DNA of 64,000 nt, taken from Paraphysomonas bandaiensis (lineage: Eukaryota > Chrysophyceae). Positions 1-11,254 of the stretch are shown here, one piece after another. The stretch is from assembly GCA_965644295.1 (NCBI GenBank), contig CBFFRP010000019.1:124001-188000 (forward strand), in the 5' to 3' direction. Under the pieces are notes generated by a model. The model was not told the DNA's origin. It worked only from the letters and a program-made list of their open reading frames with translations, and did not search any database. The translations under genes were made by a program, and so were the position numbers. Each line of letters starts with the position of its first letter. Position 1 is the stretch's first letter.

Positions 1-34
1 GTGTAATCAAATAGATGAAGAATGATCAACGTAC

Positions 35-673
35 CTGATAAGGTGAGACATACACTCGAAAACTTTTCCAGTTAGACCAGGATCAGGGGAGCTGCCTTTG
101 GAAAGAGAATTCTCCCCACAACTGCTGGTCTTATCCACAAGCCCAACAAGAATTCTAAATACTCCATGGAAATGCGGAAACATATCATCCTGCACATCTC
201 TAAAACTATGTTACATATATACAGAGCGCTAATTTATTTTTACCTTGCAAGAACAGCTAATAGCTGTAAGAAAGCAGCCACGCTTTCAATCTCAGGCTTT
301 TCCAGGTGAGAGGTCAACAACTTGATTACTTTAGGTAAGTTATGCAAAAGCTCAGCTAATGATTGCACAAGAGGCCATATTTCGTAATAAAACCTTAAAT
401 CCCGAAAATATAACTAAATCAAACCACAAATATACATCGTATATACCTTTTAAAAGTTGAAGAGACATGTAAATCTTTCAAATTTTCCAATTCATCTTGA
501 AAGAAACATCCAGAGTTTCCAGTATCTGGAACTGTCGTTGTGACATCTAAAGCACCAGTCTGATTAACGCGATGGATAACATCAACATTAACTCTTTGTA
601 GCCGTTCTGATAATTTCTCAAAACGATATCTATTTTGACTTTCAGTATAATTCAATCCTTTAGGAGCAGACAT
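35..673 (-). CDS. UTP20: UTP20 N-terminus (U3 snoRNP / small-subunit processome), partial
   Basis: Large HEAT-repeat protein of the small-subunit processome, needed for 18S rRNA maturation in the nucleolus. Only the first ~180 residues are in the window; the gene runs off the left edge. Three exons join in phase: 673-447, 393-244 and 199-35, with the last ending at a GT donor at position 34. The start (ATG at 673) is followed by YRFEKLSERLQRVNVDVIHR, which matches the conserved UTP20 opening (YRF..ERL..VN.D.IHR). After a second block comes MFPHFHGVFRIL, matching the MDFYPHF region of the human protein. The upstream flank is long and non-coding, so this looks like the true 5' end. Family assignment is from remembered alignment, hence not absolute. 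Confidence 0.85.
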
Positions 674-3600
674 TCTTTTAATCCAGTGATTTAAGCGATA
701 TACAGAGTGATATCCATGATCTATATATGTATATAATAGAGAATCGTTTTATAGAATATAAACTTATAATTTCAATATATAATAATCATTAATCATTGAA
801 TGAATATGATTTAAACTGATTAATTCATTCAATAAAGCGTCTTGTAATTGATAGATCGCCATTAAGTCCATTGAATATAAGTATAAGCTATTCCACCATT
901 CATTTTTCTAAACGGTCGAAACTATGTAAAATTGTGTAAATTACGTATTATTAGAGTATGTATTTTGTATATACGGTTGCTGGTATACTGGCAGGAGTGT
1001 GTTAGATGTGAAGGTCATGACCATACATAGACACACAGACAGTCTATTGTGGGGTGAAATTATGACCCCACCTGCAGATTAAAACAAAGGGCGATTGATG
1101 GAGTCGTTAATGGACTGACATGACTTCACTGTACCGCAAGCTTCATGCTGTTCAAGACCAGTATGATGACTTTTATCCGCTTGAGACAACTGCTTCATGT
1201 GTGTGGTTATTGCCATCAGAAGAGACAGTGAAGTGGAAGAGGGCCCTTACAAGAGGATAAAATACTGCTTGGGCCGTTATTTTGCAGAATGTATGCTCAG
1301 TGTACATCCTGTGAAGTTCTCCCGATAATTCAAGGATTCAAGTAATGTGACCGTTAGCATCTTCAATATCCATCAATGGGGGGCAGCGTTCATATTAGTA
1401 TTATTAATGCATGCAATTAATAGAAATAATATTTTGGGTAAATTATTTCCTATATATACACCTCAGATTGGCGGTGAAGACATCTAAAGTGCACAATGCT
1501 TCTGCTTCTTAGCAGGTGATTGGGAGCTAGTTTACACTTTGGTTCAGATTTCTCGTGGTATGTATATTAGTAGGTTCTAAGTAGTAATTGCCGTTAATTT
1601 TTACTTCGTAAGATGTTAATGCGAATACCGTCTTATTTTAATTGAATACATGCTTTGTCTTTTCATAATTGATACAGATCTTCAATATTGCTGGTTTTTA
1701 TATTATTTCCTACTTTGCAATATATATATTATACTGTGTTTATTGTTGTTAATTATAGTACCTCTAGGTCGTATTGGTATTATATTTTTAGGTAGTACCT
1801 ATAGGTAGTATTGATACATATAGGCAGTGCCTGTAGGTACATTTTAATATAAATAGGGATACTTATCAGTAGGAAATGTAGAGGTTATAGATACCACCTA
1901 TAGGGAGGCGATTAGGCACGTGTATTAGTGCAATATCATATGTCGATATTGGCATCATTTAATCTAACCATAAGTCCAACGCTCCTGACATACTCCTCAT
2001 TGGGGTAACCAGCCATTAGTGGATCATTTTCTTTCAACAGCATTCTTAGTACTGCAATAGCTGCACTTAACTTAGAACGTCTTTCTTAGGCGCTTCTTCC
2101 ATAATAGCAATAAATCAACAACTATGGATAAGTCTACAATTACAATACTATTTACAAGCAACTTCCAGAGTGAAGAAATTGCATCTTATTATGAATAATC
2201 AATATATACTACCTACGATTACCAGGTATCATGGTAATGTCAACATAATATTCTACTAATAGGCTGGCGTATTCATCCTCTGCAGAGTGTTACAGGTAGC
2301 ACTAATATTCTATTTATGATAGATGGTAAATATCAAGATACAAAGCACCCTATATCTAGGTGACAATGATTGACATGTTTCAATACACCGTCCTTATTTA
2401 CATCAATACGTATAGGGCACAGTGAGAAAGTAATATATCTTACATTCATATTAGTATATACATACTCAATTGACAATTGAAGTTATTCTTGCGTGGGTCT
2501 CTCCACAATCGAACTCTGAAGTGCCATTTTCGTCATATGCTCTGTATCATAGAATCAAAATTTCTAAATTAAATATTTTCACAACATAATTCAAGGACGT
2601 TACCCTAAGACTCCTCTGGTGTTACATGACAATCGAGTTCATACGGCTCCGCAGAGTATGCTGCACGTCAACAATGATTGACATGCTCCAACACAGTATC
2701 TTTATATACATCAATACGCACAGGACACTATGAGAAAGTATCTATAAATGATACAATCATAGTAGTATTTACCTTCAAATCAGAGAGGAGAATGACACTC
2801 AAGTGGAGTTATTCTTATGTGAGTCTCTGATGATCAGCTCTGCAGTATGAGTATATTCATATGCTCTGTTTCGAACCACTAAATTGAATATATTTACAAT
2901 ATCATCCGATCGTATTACCTGAGAGCCCTCTGGTGTTATGGTCATGGAATCAACTCTGCTATCTCTGTCTTTGAAATAGACCAACTCTCCAGTATGATTG
3001 CCACTTAACCATACCTTTCACCAGCTAAATCAACAACCAGCAGCATGTGGCATGAAAGAACTATGAGCTCATGTATTCCCAGTGAGGTTATGATCATATC
3101 ACAGCCTGCGTTCCTCTTATTACTATAAAAGTATCGCATCGTATCCTGTATGTGAAGCTAACAGACACCTGTCTCTGGATTCTGTGGACAATATGCCGAT
3201 TATTATCTTGAAAATGTGTAGTTTTGTGACATTTTTGAGTGAAAAACCAGGGGATTTTTTAGTTTAGGTTGTGTAATTCATTTTACATAGTTCTTCTAGT
3301 TTCGCTAAACCCAAAAACTCACACACACTACAATAGAGAATAATTTTTTCTTGTGTAAATTATTTTACACAACTCCCAAAAATCCAGCCTTTAGTTTTAC
3401 ATAGTTCGGTGGGTTTTCATACATGTAAAAATGGGGCAATCCAACTATATACCATACCAGCCTGTTATATATAGATAGGCTGTTTATCCCAACAATACTA
3501 CAATATGAATGTAACCCGTTTATCCCAACTACTTTGGTACTGTATGTTCATTCCTACAGCCCGTTTATTCCAACCTTTCCAAAAAGAACAACAACGTCAG

Positions 3601-3763
3601 TCTATTGACGTACATACCAAAAAATTCAGAGGTCGTGGGGTCCATGGGGTGGACGTGTCAACCGTCATAGTCAGACATGCATTCATCTTCCCATGTACGA
3701 CCATTACCTCTATGTTCCTTTCTCGAAGACCATCATTATTATTTATAATGTTCTTTCGATAGC
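674..3763. other. Long AT-rich intergenic region
   Basis: About 3.1 kb without a supportable gene. It contains a 308-bp degenerate tandem duplication (listed separately), a patch near 1790-1840 rich in short GGTAGTA/CCTATAG-like words, and a patch at 3230-3440 where TTTTACATAGTTC occurs twice and GTGTAAATTATTTTACAC forms a near-palindrome. Just before the next gene, three spaced copies of a GTTTATCCCAAC-like word lie at about 3482, 3519 and 3566. The open frame at 3505-3762 spans this leader and shows no recognisable protein. Confidence 0.5.
2363..2975. repeat. Degenerate tandem duplication, ~308-bp period, with decayed coding-like unit
   Basis: The block starting ACAATGATTGACATG at 2363 recurs at 2671 (offset 308). 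Similarity continues through blocks such as ACATCAATACG, GAGAAAGTA and CATATGCTCTGT, to the CCTCTGGTGTTA word near the end of each unit. On the minus strand the second unit keeps a 61-codon open frame (2984-2799) containing DDIVNIFNLVVRNRAYEY. The first unit encodes a recognisable but stop-interrupted equivalent (VVKIFNL..RAYDENG). This suggests a duplicated exon or element that has decayed. The source protein is not recognised. Confidence 0.55.
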
Positions 3764-6186
3764 ATGATGCATAAAGAATTAAAACCTCATCCTGATGCAA
3801 TGGCTACTCTCTTTTATTCCAAACCAAACATATCTTTTGGAGATATCTTCTTCAGTGGGGTTGACCGTAAGAGTGTATATACATTATCCTTTGCAGTGGT
3901 TGGTCTAACAGCATCATCATATTTCGTGTTACATGAAGTATACCGACAATTACCGCAATACATGGAATTGGAAACACTTGTGTTTTCTTCGGTTATCGCA
4001 TCGTTTTTCTTCATTGTTATGATTAGCTTTGCCCACTTAGACTTTCAGCTAAAGAGAATGTTGAGTGCTGTTGTGGTACTAGGAGGGGTGGTTTGTGCCG
4101 ATATTATGGTTTATAGCTGGAAGTACATGCGATCGGTGCCTAGACATGATGAACGGCAAGCGATAGGTTTATTCTACGTGTTTGTGTGCAGTCTAGTTTG
4201 CACGGCATTATCAGTCATTTATATCCTTCGACGTGCTCTGATGACGCGTTCTTCTAGTGAAGACTATCAAGCACGGGGTGAAATTTATGTTTCACGTAGA
4301 ATAAAACGCTCACCGTCTGTGTTTCTGTCAAAGCCACCTCTCTCGTTGTCATTACACCCATCTTTTCAAGTCATTAGCTCACCAAAAGATTCTCTCCTAC
4401 GGGTTAGACCCCTAGTGTCTCCTGCAGGTCCCACGTGTGTGGATGGAGTCTTTATCGGCCACAATAGCACAGAAACTCATAGTTCAATTGATAAGACTAC
4501 ATCTCTGGCACGGTTCGTGGAATCCTCTTCCTCTCTCACATTGGAGTCGGATTGTGGTGGGATAGAGGAATCCTTTTACAACCCACCGGTTGTCCTGTAT
4601 ATGGGTATAGGGTTATCATTAGTTTGGTTGGGCTACTGTGCGCTGGTTGCCTATAATACCATTGATGCGCAAAATTTGGAACACCTCGCTCAGGAGCTTG
4701 ATGAAGATGCCGATATTGTTGCTGGTGCGTGGGTGACAACAGCATCCTCTTTTGCAAATTTGCAAGCAGTCGTGAGTGCGTTAGAAGAGTCTGGGGATCT
4801 GGATGAGGATCGTCTTGCGTCACTGATTAGTGCTATGAGTTCTGTTGGTTCAGCGCTAGAGAATGGTTCATCTGGGGCCGAGACGGTGTACTCTGATTTG
4901 ACCCGATACTCAGATTGGACGGAAGTACTAAAGCAATCAATGATATTAGCATTGAGGATAGGTGGGGCTGTTGCACTCCCTATCGTATCATTCCTGGTTC
5001 TGATTCCTCTGTGGTCGGCGCGTCGGATACGTGCCCAGATGCAGGCAGGCATATGGTCACACTCTCAGTTACCGTGTTTGCTGAACTCATGCCCCGATTC
5101 ACCAGAAAGTGTCTACAGAAGCCTCTTGTCTATGATCACTACCGTTTTAGGTGCCCAAATGGGACTGGCTGCTGTCGGGTTCTTTTGTATCGCTAGCATT
5201 ATAGCCATTATAGCCCTTGTTTTTACTTTTCCGGTTTCAAGATTTTTTTTGTGGAGCATACGTTTTCATGTGGTTAGTTTAGTTGTTTTGTGTGTCATAG
5301 GATCGACGCTATGTGCCATCGTTCACCAGTTGAGACTCCCTTTACATCGTCTTTCTGTCTCAACTCTAGTTCTCATGTTTTATAATATCATTCCTGGTCA
5401 ACTTTTTGGATTATATCGTGTTCTCTGCAGCTTGGTGGGTGGATTGGTTGCAGCAATCAGGGTGGACTCTCCGTGTCCGTTTGGGTCAGTGTGGGGTGAT
5501 TCTGTCTACATGTCGTTTTTAGGGTTAATATACTTTGAGGTATGGTTGGTGTATTTTTACAAGTTTCAATGTCTTATTCCCTACTGTAGCATATGACCAA
5601 GAACCCAATTGTTTTCGTGGCGACTTCAGCGCTCAAGCATAAATGGAAGCGGAAATCATGTAATCGCCGTGCCGAACTCCGTTGGTTTTTGGCCTATACT
5701 CTGATAAAAAACCCCTCTCTTATTCGACATAGAGTACGTTACAAAAACCTCAGTGGAACCATTCTTGCTTCGCCATCCTCTGATGATAGCAGTGCGCGTA
5801 GCGAGGGTGGGAGTGAATCGCACGTGTCCTCCAGACACAGCCAGGGAACACCATCTGCTCCATCAACTCATACACCAAGTTGTAGCCCAATTACTCCACG
5901 CCGCAATATGTTCAGCGATCGCGATCCTCGACCGACAAGTGAAGGTTGTACGAAAGCTTGTCGCCAGCATCGTCGAGGAAGTTCACTGGGCTCATGTCCA
6001 ACATCTATGGGTGTAGCTTATGAAAACAGTCGAGCTAAAACGCCATCTCTAGATGGTGACCTGGCCACAGGATCAAGCCACACGCGGGCCCCATTAGTTC
6101 CATCTCCGTCGACCCGCCCTTCCAAGTCATCAGCAGAATTGAGGCTAGCTTCTTTGTCCCGACCTGTGTCAGCTGCAACTCTTTGA
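3764..6186 (+). CDS. Multi-pass membrane protein of unknown function
   Basis: Two exons (3764-5539 and 5590-6186) separated by a 50-bp GT-AG intron give about 790 residues in one frame. The exon junction restores a continuous block, LIYFE then HMTKNPIVFVATSAL. About nine or ten hydrophobic segments are visible: four near residues 35-160, one near 275-297, and four or five in 389-590. Between the first and second sets lie a Ser-rich loop (about 160-270) and a strongly acidic extracytosolic-type loop (about 300-385, with NGSS). After the last segment comes a basic block (RRAELRWFLAYTLIKNPSLIRHR), then a long Ser/Pro/Thr-rich tail that looks disordered. I do not recognise the family. The layout could suit a channel, receptor or transporter, but no signature supports any one of them. 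Confidence 0.7.
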
Positions 6187-6553
6187 CAATCTAGGTGTAA
6201 TATTTGTTACAGGAGTGTGGAAACTATGAAGGAAAGCGTACTATTCGAATATATATCTTATGTGTACACTAAAGTTTCTACACTTATTTTTTAGCTTAAT
6301 AATATATTATCGTGCACAGGGGAATATCGGCTCTTTACAAAAGAAATAGTCATAGTTATGTACTTGCAATGCACTCAGTCTTATATCTACCAACTACCAC
6401 TGTATAGCTTGGAGGGTACCTACAATCTACTATGTGATAGTACTGATGGAAAGGAGTGTTGAATCTACAATTATCGTTAGCATACGTACACAATTCCAAA
6501 TAAGTAAAAGCAGATGAAGTAGATAAAGCAATATGTTGTAGTATATAGTATAG
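6187..6553. other. Intergenic, nothing recognised
   Basis: AT-rich 3' flank of the membrane-protein gene. Short open frames here have no coding character. It ends at the target-site duplication of the hAT-type element. Confidence 0.4.
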
Positions 6554-6561
6554 ATTTATGG

Positions 6562-7359
6562 CAGGGCTAGGAAACAATATATTGAATTGCAAAACATTGT
6601 ACAATATATTGCAATATATTGTAAAATATATTGATTGGTCGACCGGCCAAAAATCCCATCAATATTGTTTCTGTTTGGGAAACCCAAAATATATTGCAAT
6701 ATATTGCAATCAATATTATGATAGTCATATAAGAGAAGATTCCCAACTGTAGCGTGCAAAATGGATATAAATAACAGAGAAATTGATTACAACTTTACAG
6801 AGGATGATGAAGCTGATGTTGACTATGCGACTAAAAATCTTCAGTCAGCTCAAACAATTAAGAAACGTACAGATCCACGAGTCATTAACGGTTACCAGGC
6901 CCTGGTATGTACTTCCAATACATGGTTGCGTCTGTTCAGCGCAGCTAAACATATTATATCAGTGTTTCGCTAAAGTATCCATCCTACTTAATATGTTGAT
7001 GTTTCTGAAAGCAATTCGACAGTTGTGGCCGAATACTAGCATATTTCAATATATTTTGTGGATGTATATGGCGATGTTGACGTCACCGCTGATGGCTCAG
7101 AGGATGAGAACTAGGTGGATTTTTAGTAGCTATAAGCAGCAGTTGGTTTGGTTGTCATGTGATCTTAATGACTAATACTAAAAATGGAATATACGGATGT
7201 GTTTACTTACTGATTACTCATACTAATATATTGCAATACATTGACAATATATTGCAATATATTGTAATTGTATTGTTGAGCCTGTTTAAAATCTCCATCA
7301 ATAGTATTGATGGAACGCTCTCTAACAATAGTATTGCAATATATTGTTTCCTAGCCCTG
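6562..7359 (+). mobile_element. Non-autonomous hAT-type DNA transposon, 798 bp, with 8-bp target duplication
   Basis: The termini are inverted repeats beginning CAGGGCTAGGAAAC and ending GTTTCCTAGCCCTG. They are flanked on both sides by the 8-bp direct repeat ATTTATGG (6554-6561 and 7360-7367). CAGGG-type ends plus an 8-bp duplication are the hallmark of the hAT superfamily. The subterminal regions hold many copies of the palindrome CAATATATTG. The interior has a short acidic open frame (6761-6973, starting MDINNREIDYNF) and stop-broken remnants to about 7170; it could be a transposase first exon or captured host sequence. It is too short to be autonomous. A 132-bp deletion derivative sits at 30686-30817. 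Confidence 0.88.
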
Positions 7360-7367
7360 ATTTATGG

Positions 7368-7831
7368 AGCCTCTTCATGACTACAGGTGAAAGCACAACT
7401 CAGACAAAAGAAATTCAAGTAATATTTCATCGAGAAGCCCTGTATATACATCATATTTTAGATTCTTGTTTCTTCTAACACTAAGTATGTCGCTATTCTT
7501 ATAGTTAACAAGGGGAAATATGGAGACTATACTGCCGTTCATGGTAACAGTTTTCATACTCAGGACATTAAAAGCATGTACAAATTTAGATACAGGCTTG
7601 CTTGCACAAATACAGATAGAACAGAGAACAGAGCATGTTAACTAATTTGTCAATTAAATCAGTAAATTTCATACAAACCTACAATATATACACAGCTATG
7701 CATCATAGTTAATAACTGCTTCACTCCAAGAGGTGTTATACTAAAACTACAATGATGTTGAGTGATTGCCAAATACTATCATGCAAACCCCACGCATAAA
7801 TCAAAACCATATATGTTCAAAACCTTCGATT
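7368..7831. other. Intergenic, nothing recognised
   Basis: AT-rich sequence between the transposon and the 3' end of the minus-strand hydrolase-fold gene. No coding, structural or repeat signal was seen. Confidence 0.4.
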
Positions 7832-8944
7832 TCAGCACATGCCTTTAAGTGCAGGAGATGAGCGATAGGACCTGATGGACAGGCCGATGGATTGTTGAAG
7901 AGTTTCCTGAATGCTTTGGGGGTGATAGCGAACAGCACGACGTGCATTTTCCAATGGTAAACTGACCACATTTATTCCCCTTTCCCCGAAATGCCTTCCA
8001 CGGTACGAGGAAAAACAGCACCTGGATCTCCTTTCATTGCCCTCCTCACTTTGCCCCCAAGACCCGGCAATCGCCCGCCCATGATGTGGGGGCATGTAGT
8101 CGTCTTCCAGAGCAGATAGCACATGACCAGGTATTTTTAGTCCAGGTACAAAGTCCATAGGAACGACTGCATAAGGGTCACTGCCGAGACGGGATCGAAG
8201 AGTTTTTCGAATTACACTGGCACAAAGCAAAAGGGCACGCTGAGGGATATGCACTCCATACGCTGTCACAGATTGTGTAGCATCTGGACAAAAAAATAAT
8301 CAGGAAACATAGCAATACACATATTGAGATTAACCTTTAACCATCTGCTTCACACTTATAAATGGCGAGTCAAGGACTACAAACTTAATGTATTTAGGGA
8401 GGTTTAGTTTACTGCAGTACTCTATTGCTATGGCAGTGGACATGCCGCGAGCCCAGATAATTACTTCGTTATACTCATATCTCTCCATGATATAATCCAC
8501 CACAGCTGAAAGGTCCTTGACCATTGAAAACGATAAGTGACCACCAGATTTTCCACATCCAGGAAGGTCAAACGCTATGAGGTTAGCTCCTAACTCAGTG
8601 CAAAAAGGTAGGACTTCTTTTGCGTCAACAAGTGCACGGGTATTAGTATGCAAGTATAACACGCACAACTTCGAATTAACATCATGCATCCATGCTGCAC
8701 ACTGCAAGCAAGTTTCACCGTTACGAACTACAAACTCATCTACAATACAAGGGGGATCGTCCTCTGAACATGTTTGGAGCTCATTTAGTGAATACTCCAG
8801 TCGCTTCGGTTGTGTAAGCATCTTCATTAGATCAGAAAATGAGCGGGAGAAGAATCCTCCAACAGACTCATTTTTCGGTCCATGAAGTTTCCAGAAGGAT
8901 TCTTCAAGTTCTCCTTCCGCAAATACATCGATTTCGTTTCCCAT
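7832..8944 (-). CDS. Alpha/beta-hydrolase fold protein (S33-like), nucleophile apparently missing
   Basis: Two exons, 8944-8335 and 8283-7832, with a 51-bp intron, give 353 residues. The order matches plant-type alpha/beta hydrolases: oxyanion-side LYLHTN, then AFDLPGCGKSGG, the nucleophile-elbow region, VLDSPF, the acid-bearing ALEDDYMPPHH, and a late GRHFGERG that replaces the usual GDHN motif. At the elbow, relatives have W-G-R-S-M-G; here it reads W-A-R-G-M-S (residues 164-169), so the nucleophile position is Gly167. The second Met (8944) is preferred because it gives MGNEIDV, a possible N-myristoylation start; an upstream in-frame ATG exists at 8983. Predicted role: a hydrolase-fold protein, possibly membrane-associated and catalytically dead. 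It is transcribed divergently from the PPDK-like gene. Confidence 0.78.
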
Positions 8945-9452
8945 ATTGGAATGGATACACTTCACAATATAAACAATACACAATTAAATATAATCACATT
9001 CAATGATGATCTTATCTCACATAAACTTCTACTTACTTCTTGTACAATAATAACAAAGTAGTTGTAATAGAAGCATATAGGCTTCTTCCCATATATGTAA
9101 ACTACACTGAGTGAACTGCTACATATAGCTAACCCCTATGAGATATACAGTAACTTACTGTATCGTAGGAAGGGAATATTCCAAAATTTAGAGTCGTTTT
9201 TTTCATATACTTTCTCCCATTTTCCATATTTTACATACGTCATAAATATCCAATAAAATTACTTGTATAATTTATGATTGGTAAGGAGATGTTCATCATT
9301 CACTTCAACTAACAATAACTTCAATTACTTCTTTGATTTCTGATTGCCAGGAGTGTGTATACATCTACTTGTAGATGAACTCTGTATATACAGATGCATT
9401 AACTTTCTAACTAACTAACTCTAATCTATCTCATCTTAAACAAGTAATATAC
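8945..9452. promoter_or_regulatory. Shared divergent promoter region, hydrolase-fold / PPDK-like genes
   Basis: 508 bp between two start codons pointing away from each other. It is very AT-rich and contains no open frame of note. The function is inferred from position only. Confidence 0.4.
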
Positions 9453-10852
9453 ATGAAAGCTGTTCATGAAATTGCCCATTTCTTCTCCTCAACCCCAGAT
9501 GAAGAAGACCCTGCAAGAGACAGGGTAGTTATGTTCGAAGAGGGGTCACCTACAGACACTGTATCTCTAGGGGTAAAAGGAGCTAATTTATGTGAGTTAG
9601 TCAGGTAATCTTTAAAAAAAATATGTGTATTATGTATCCCATAAGAGGTATGCTTTAGTCTTGGTCTCAATGTTCCATGTGGATTTGTTCTTACGGCAAA
9701 AGTATCTCGAATGTACTTTGATGACATTGCCGATGGTCGAGATCTTCTTAGTCTACAACGCGTGTATGTGCATATTAATAACTGCTGTATGACTGGTGTC
9801 AAACGTATAGAAAAGAAGACTGGGAAACGCTTCGCTACAACCCGGCAGTCGATTTATACTCCAATGCTACTCTCTGTTCGGCCCAGTGCACCAGCCGTAC
9901 TACCAGGTGTATTGGGCTCTGTGTTAAACTTGGGTATAAATGAAGACCTCGTTCTGCATATGGCACGAACACCTGGTATGAGCATGCACTTTGCCCTTGA
10001 TACGTACCGCCGGTTTTTGCGGGACTTTGGAGTTGTGGTGCGGAAGCAAGATCCTACGCTGTATCGCAATCGAAGCGCGGAGTTGCGCAGACGCGAGGGC
10101 GTAACTCGGACGCAGGATCTGTCGACAAAGGCGTTGCGGGAGCTCTGCGATTCGTATAAATCAATTGTTGATCCACCGGAAGATCCTTATGAGCAGCTGC
10201 AGCAGGCGGTGGAGGGTGTGTATAATTGGTTTCTCTCTCCAGAGAGTTTTGAGTGCAGGGAGGCGAAAGGTGTACCGAAGGAAGCTGGCTTAGCAGTGGT
10301 TATACAAGACATGGTGTTTGGAAATATGAATAAAAGCTCGGGGTCAGGGGTGTGTCTCACCCGGCAAGTCAACCTCGGTGGTATTCTGTCAGGTGCGTTG
10401 AACGAGTTCCCATATCTGGTCACACCTTTCTGAAGTATATTTTTCAGGAGACTTTCTTCCAGAGGGAGAAGGAGAGGAGGTGTTGGATCGATACAACCCA
10501 GAGGTCGAAACAATACAGGTACACTTTAAAAGTTTATTTATACAAGAGTTTACATGGAACAGGATCTTCAGAAACAGTTCGGGGAAGCCTACTCGGATCT
10601 ACTTTTCGCACTACGTACCCTTGAAGAACACTCCCAGCAACCAGTGTTGTTTGTCGAGTTCACTGTTGAAAATGGAAGGTTGTATATACTCGAGGTAGGA
10701 TATGATTACATTTATCATGACATATGAATTGTATAGCTGTTGTACGACTGTGTACGTGCTTTGCTGATATGTGGCTGTAGACGGATGTAGTCAAGGAGAA
10801 ACCCAGGTCAAAAGGGAGAAGGTTCACCCTGAAATTCCCGTTTATGAAATAG
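9453..10852 (+). CDS. Stand-alone PPDK N-terminal (ATP-grasp) domain protein
   Basis: Five exons: 9453-9604, 9659-10392, 10448-10518, 10563-10694 and 10781-10852, with introns of 54, 55, 44 and 86 bp; about 388 residues. Phase is kept at every junction. Family blocks of pyruvate phosphate dikinase are in order: VKGANLCELVSLGLNVPCGF, LSVRPSAP, LPGVLGSVLNLGI, FALDTYRRFLRDFG, VVIQDMVFGN, GSGVCLTR, and FVEFTVENGRLYILE. The first four exons therefore cover the nucleotide-binding half. After that the frame closes within 25 codons whichever acceptor is used for the last exon. There is no phosphohistidine domain and no PEP/pyruvate barrel. In complete PPDKs the last block continues QTRxGKR; here it does not, so a catalytic Arg is also lost. 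It could be a regulator, a decoy or a degenerate copy. The last exon boundary is the least certain. Confidence 0.8.
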
Positions 10853-11254
10853 GTTTATGTTTACTAGCGTTCTGCATTCAATATATTATTTTTACTGAGT
10901 ATGAAACGTAGTTATTTCACATTGGGAAATTATAATATAACAAAACCAATGATGGAGGTAGTACGTTGCACCAGCATGATGGCTTTGAAATGCACAAAAA
11001 TAAAGTACATGCACTTAATATCGCATTTACCTAGCATTGAAAAATATTTATTTTACACTTCTGCTTAATCATAACATTATGGACATTCAAGTGTAGTATG
11101 CTACACAGTACACAGTGGCTTGGAAAGACACTGAAATATGGTACATAAGGACAAAAAAGATACATATCAACCCTGCGATGCGAGGTTGACAACAATTACA
11201 CTACCAACTGTACACACACCGGTCAAACGCTACTAACTGACACGTCTGTAAACT
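10853..11254. other. Convergent 3' intergenic region, nothing recognised
   Basis: 402 bp of AT-rich sequence between the 3' ends of the PPDK-like gene and the NPF membrane-protein gene. No feature was seen. Confidence 0.4.

Noticed and set aside
9464-9802. Minus-strand open frame of 112 codons
   Set aside because: It is the antisense shadow of the first PPDK-like exons.
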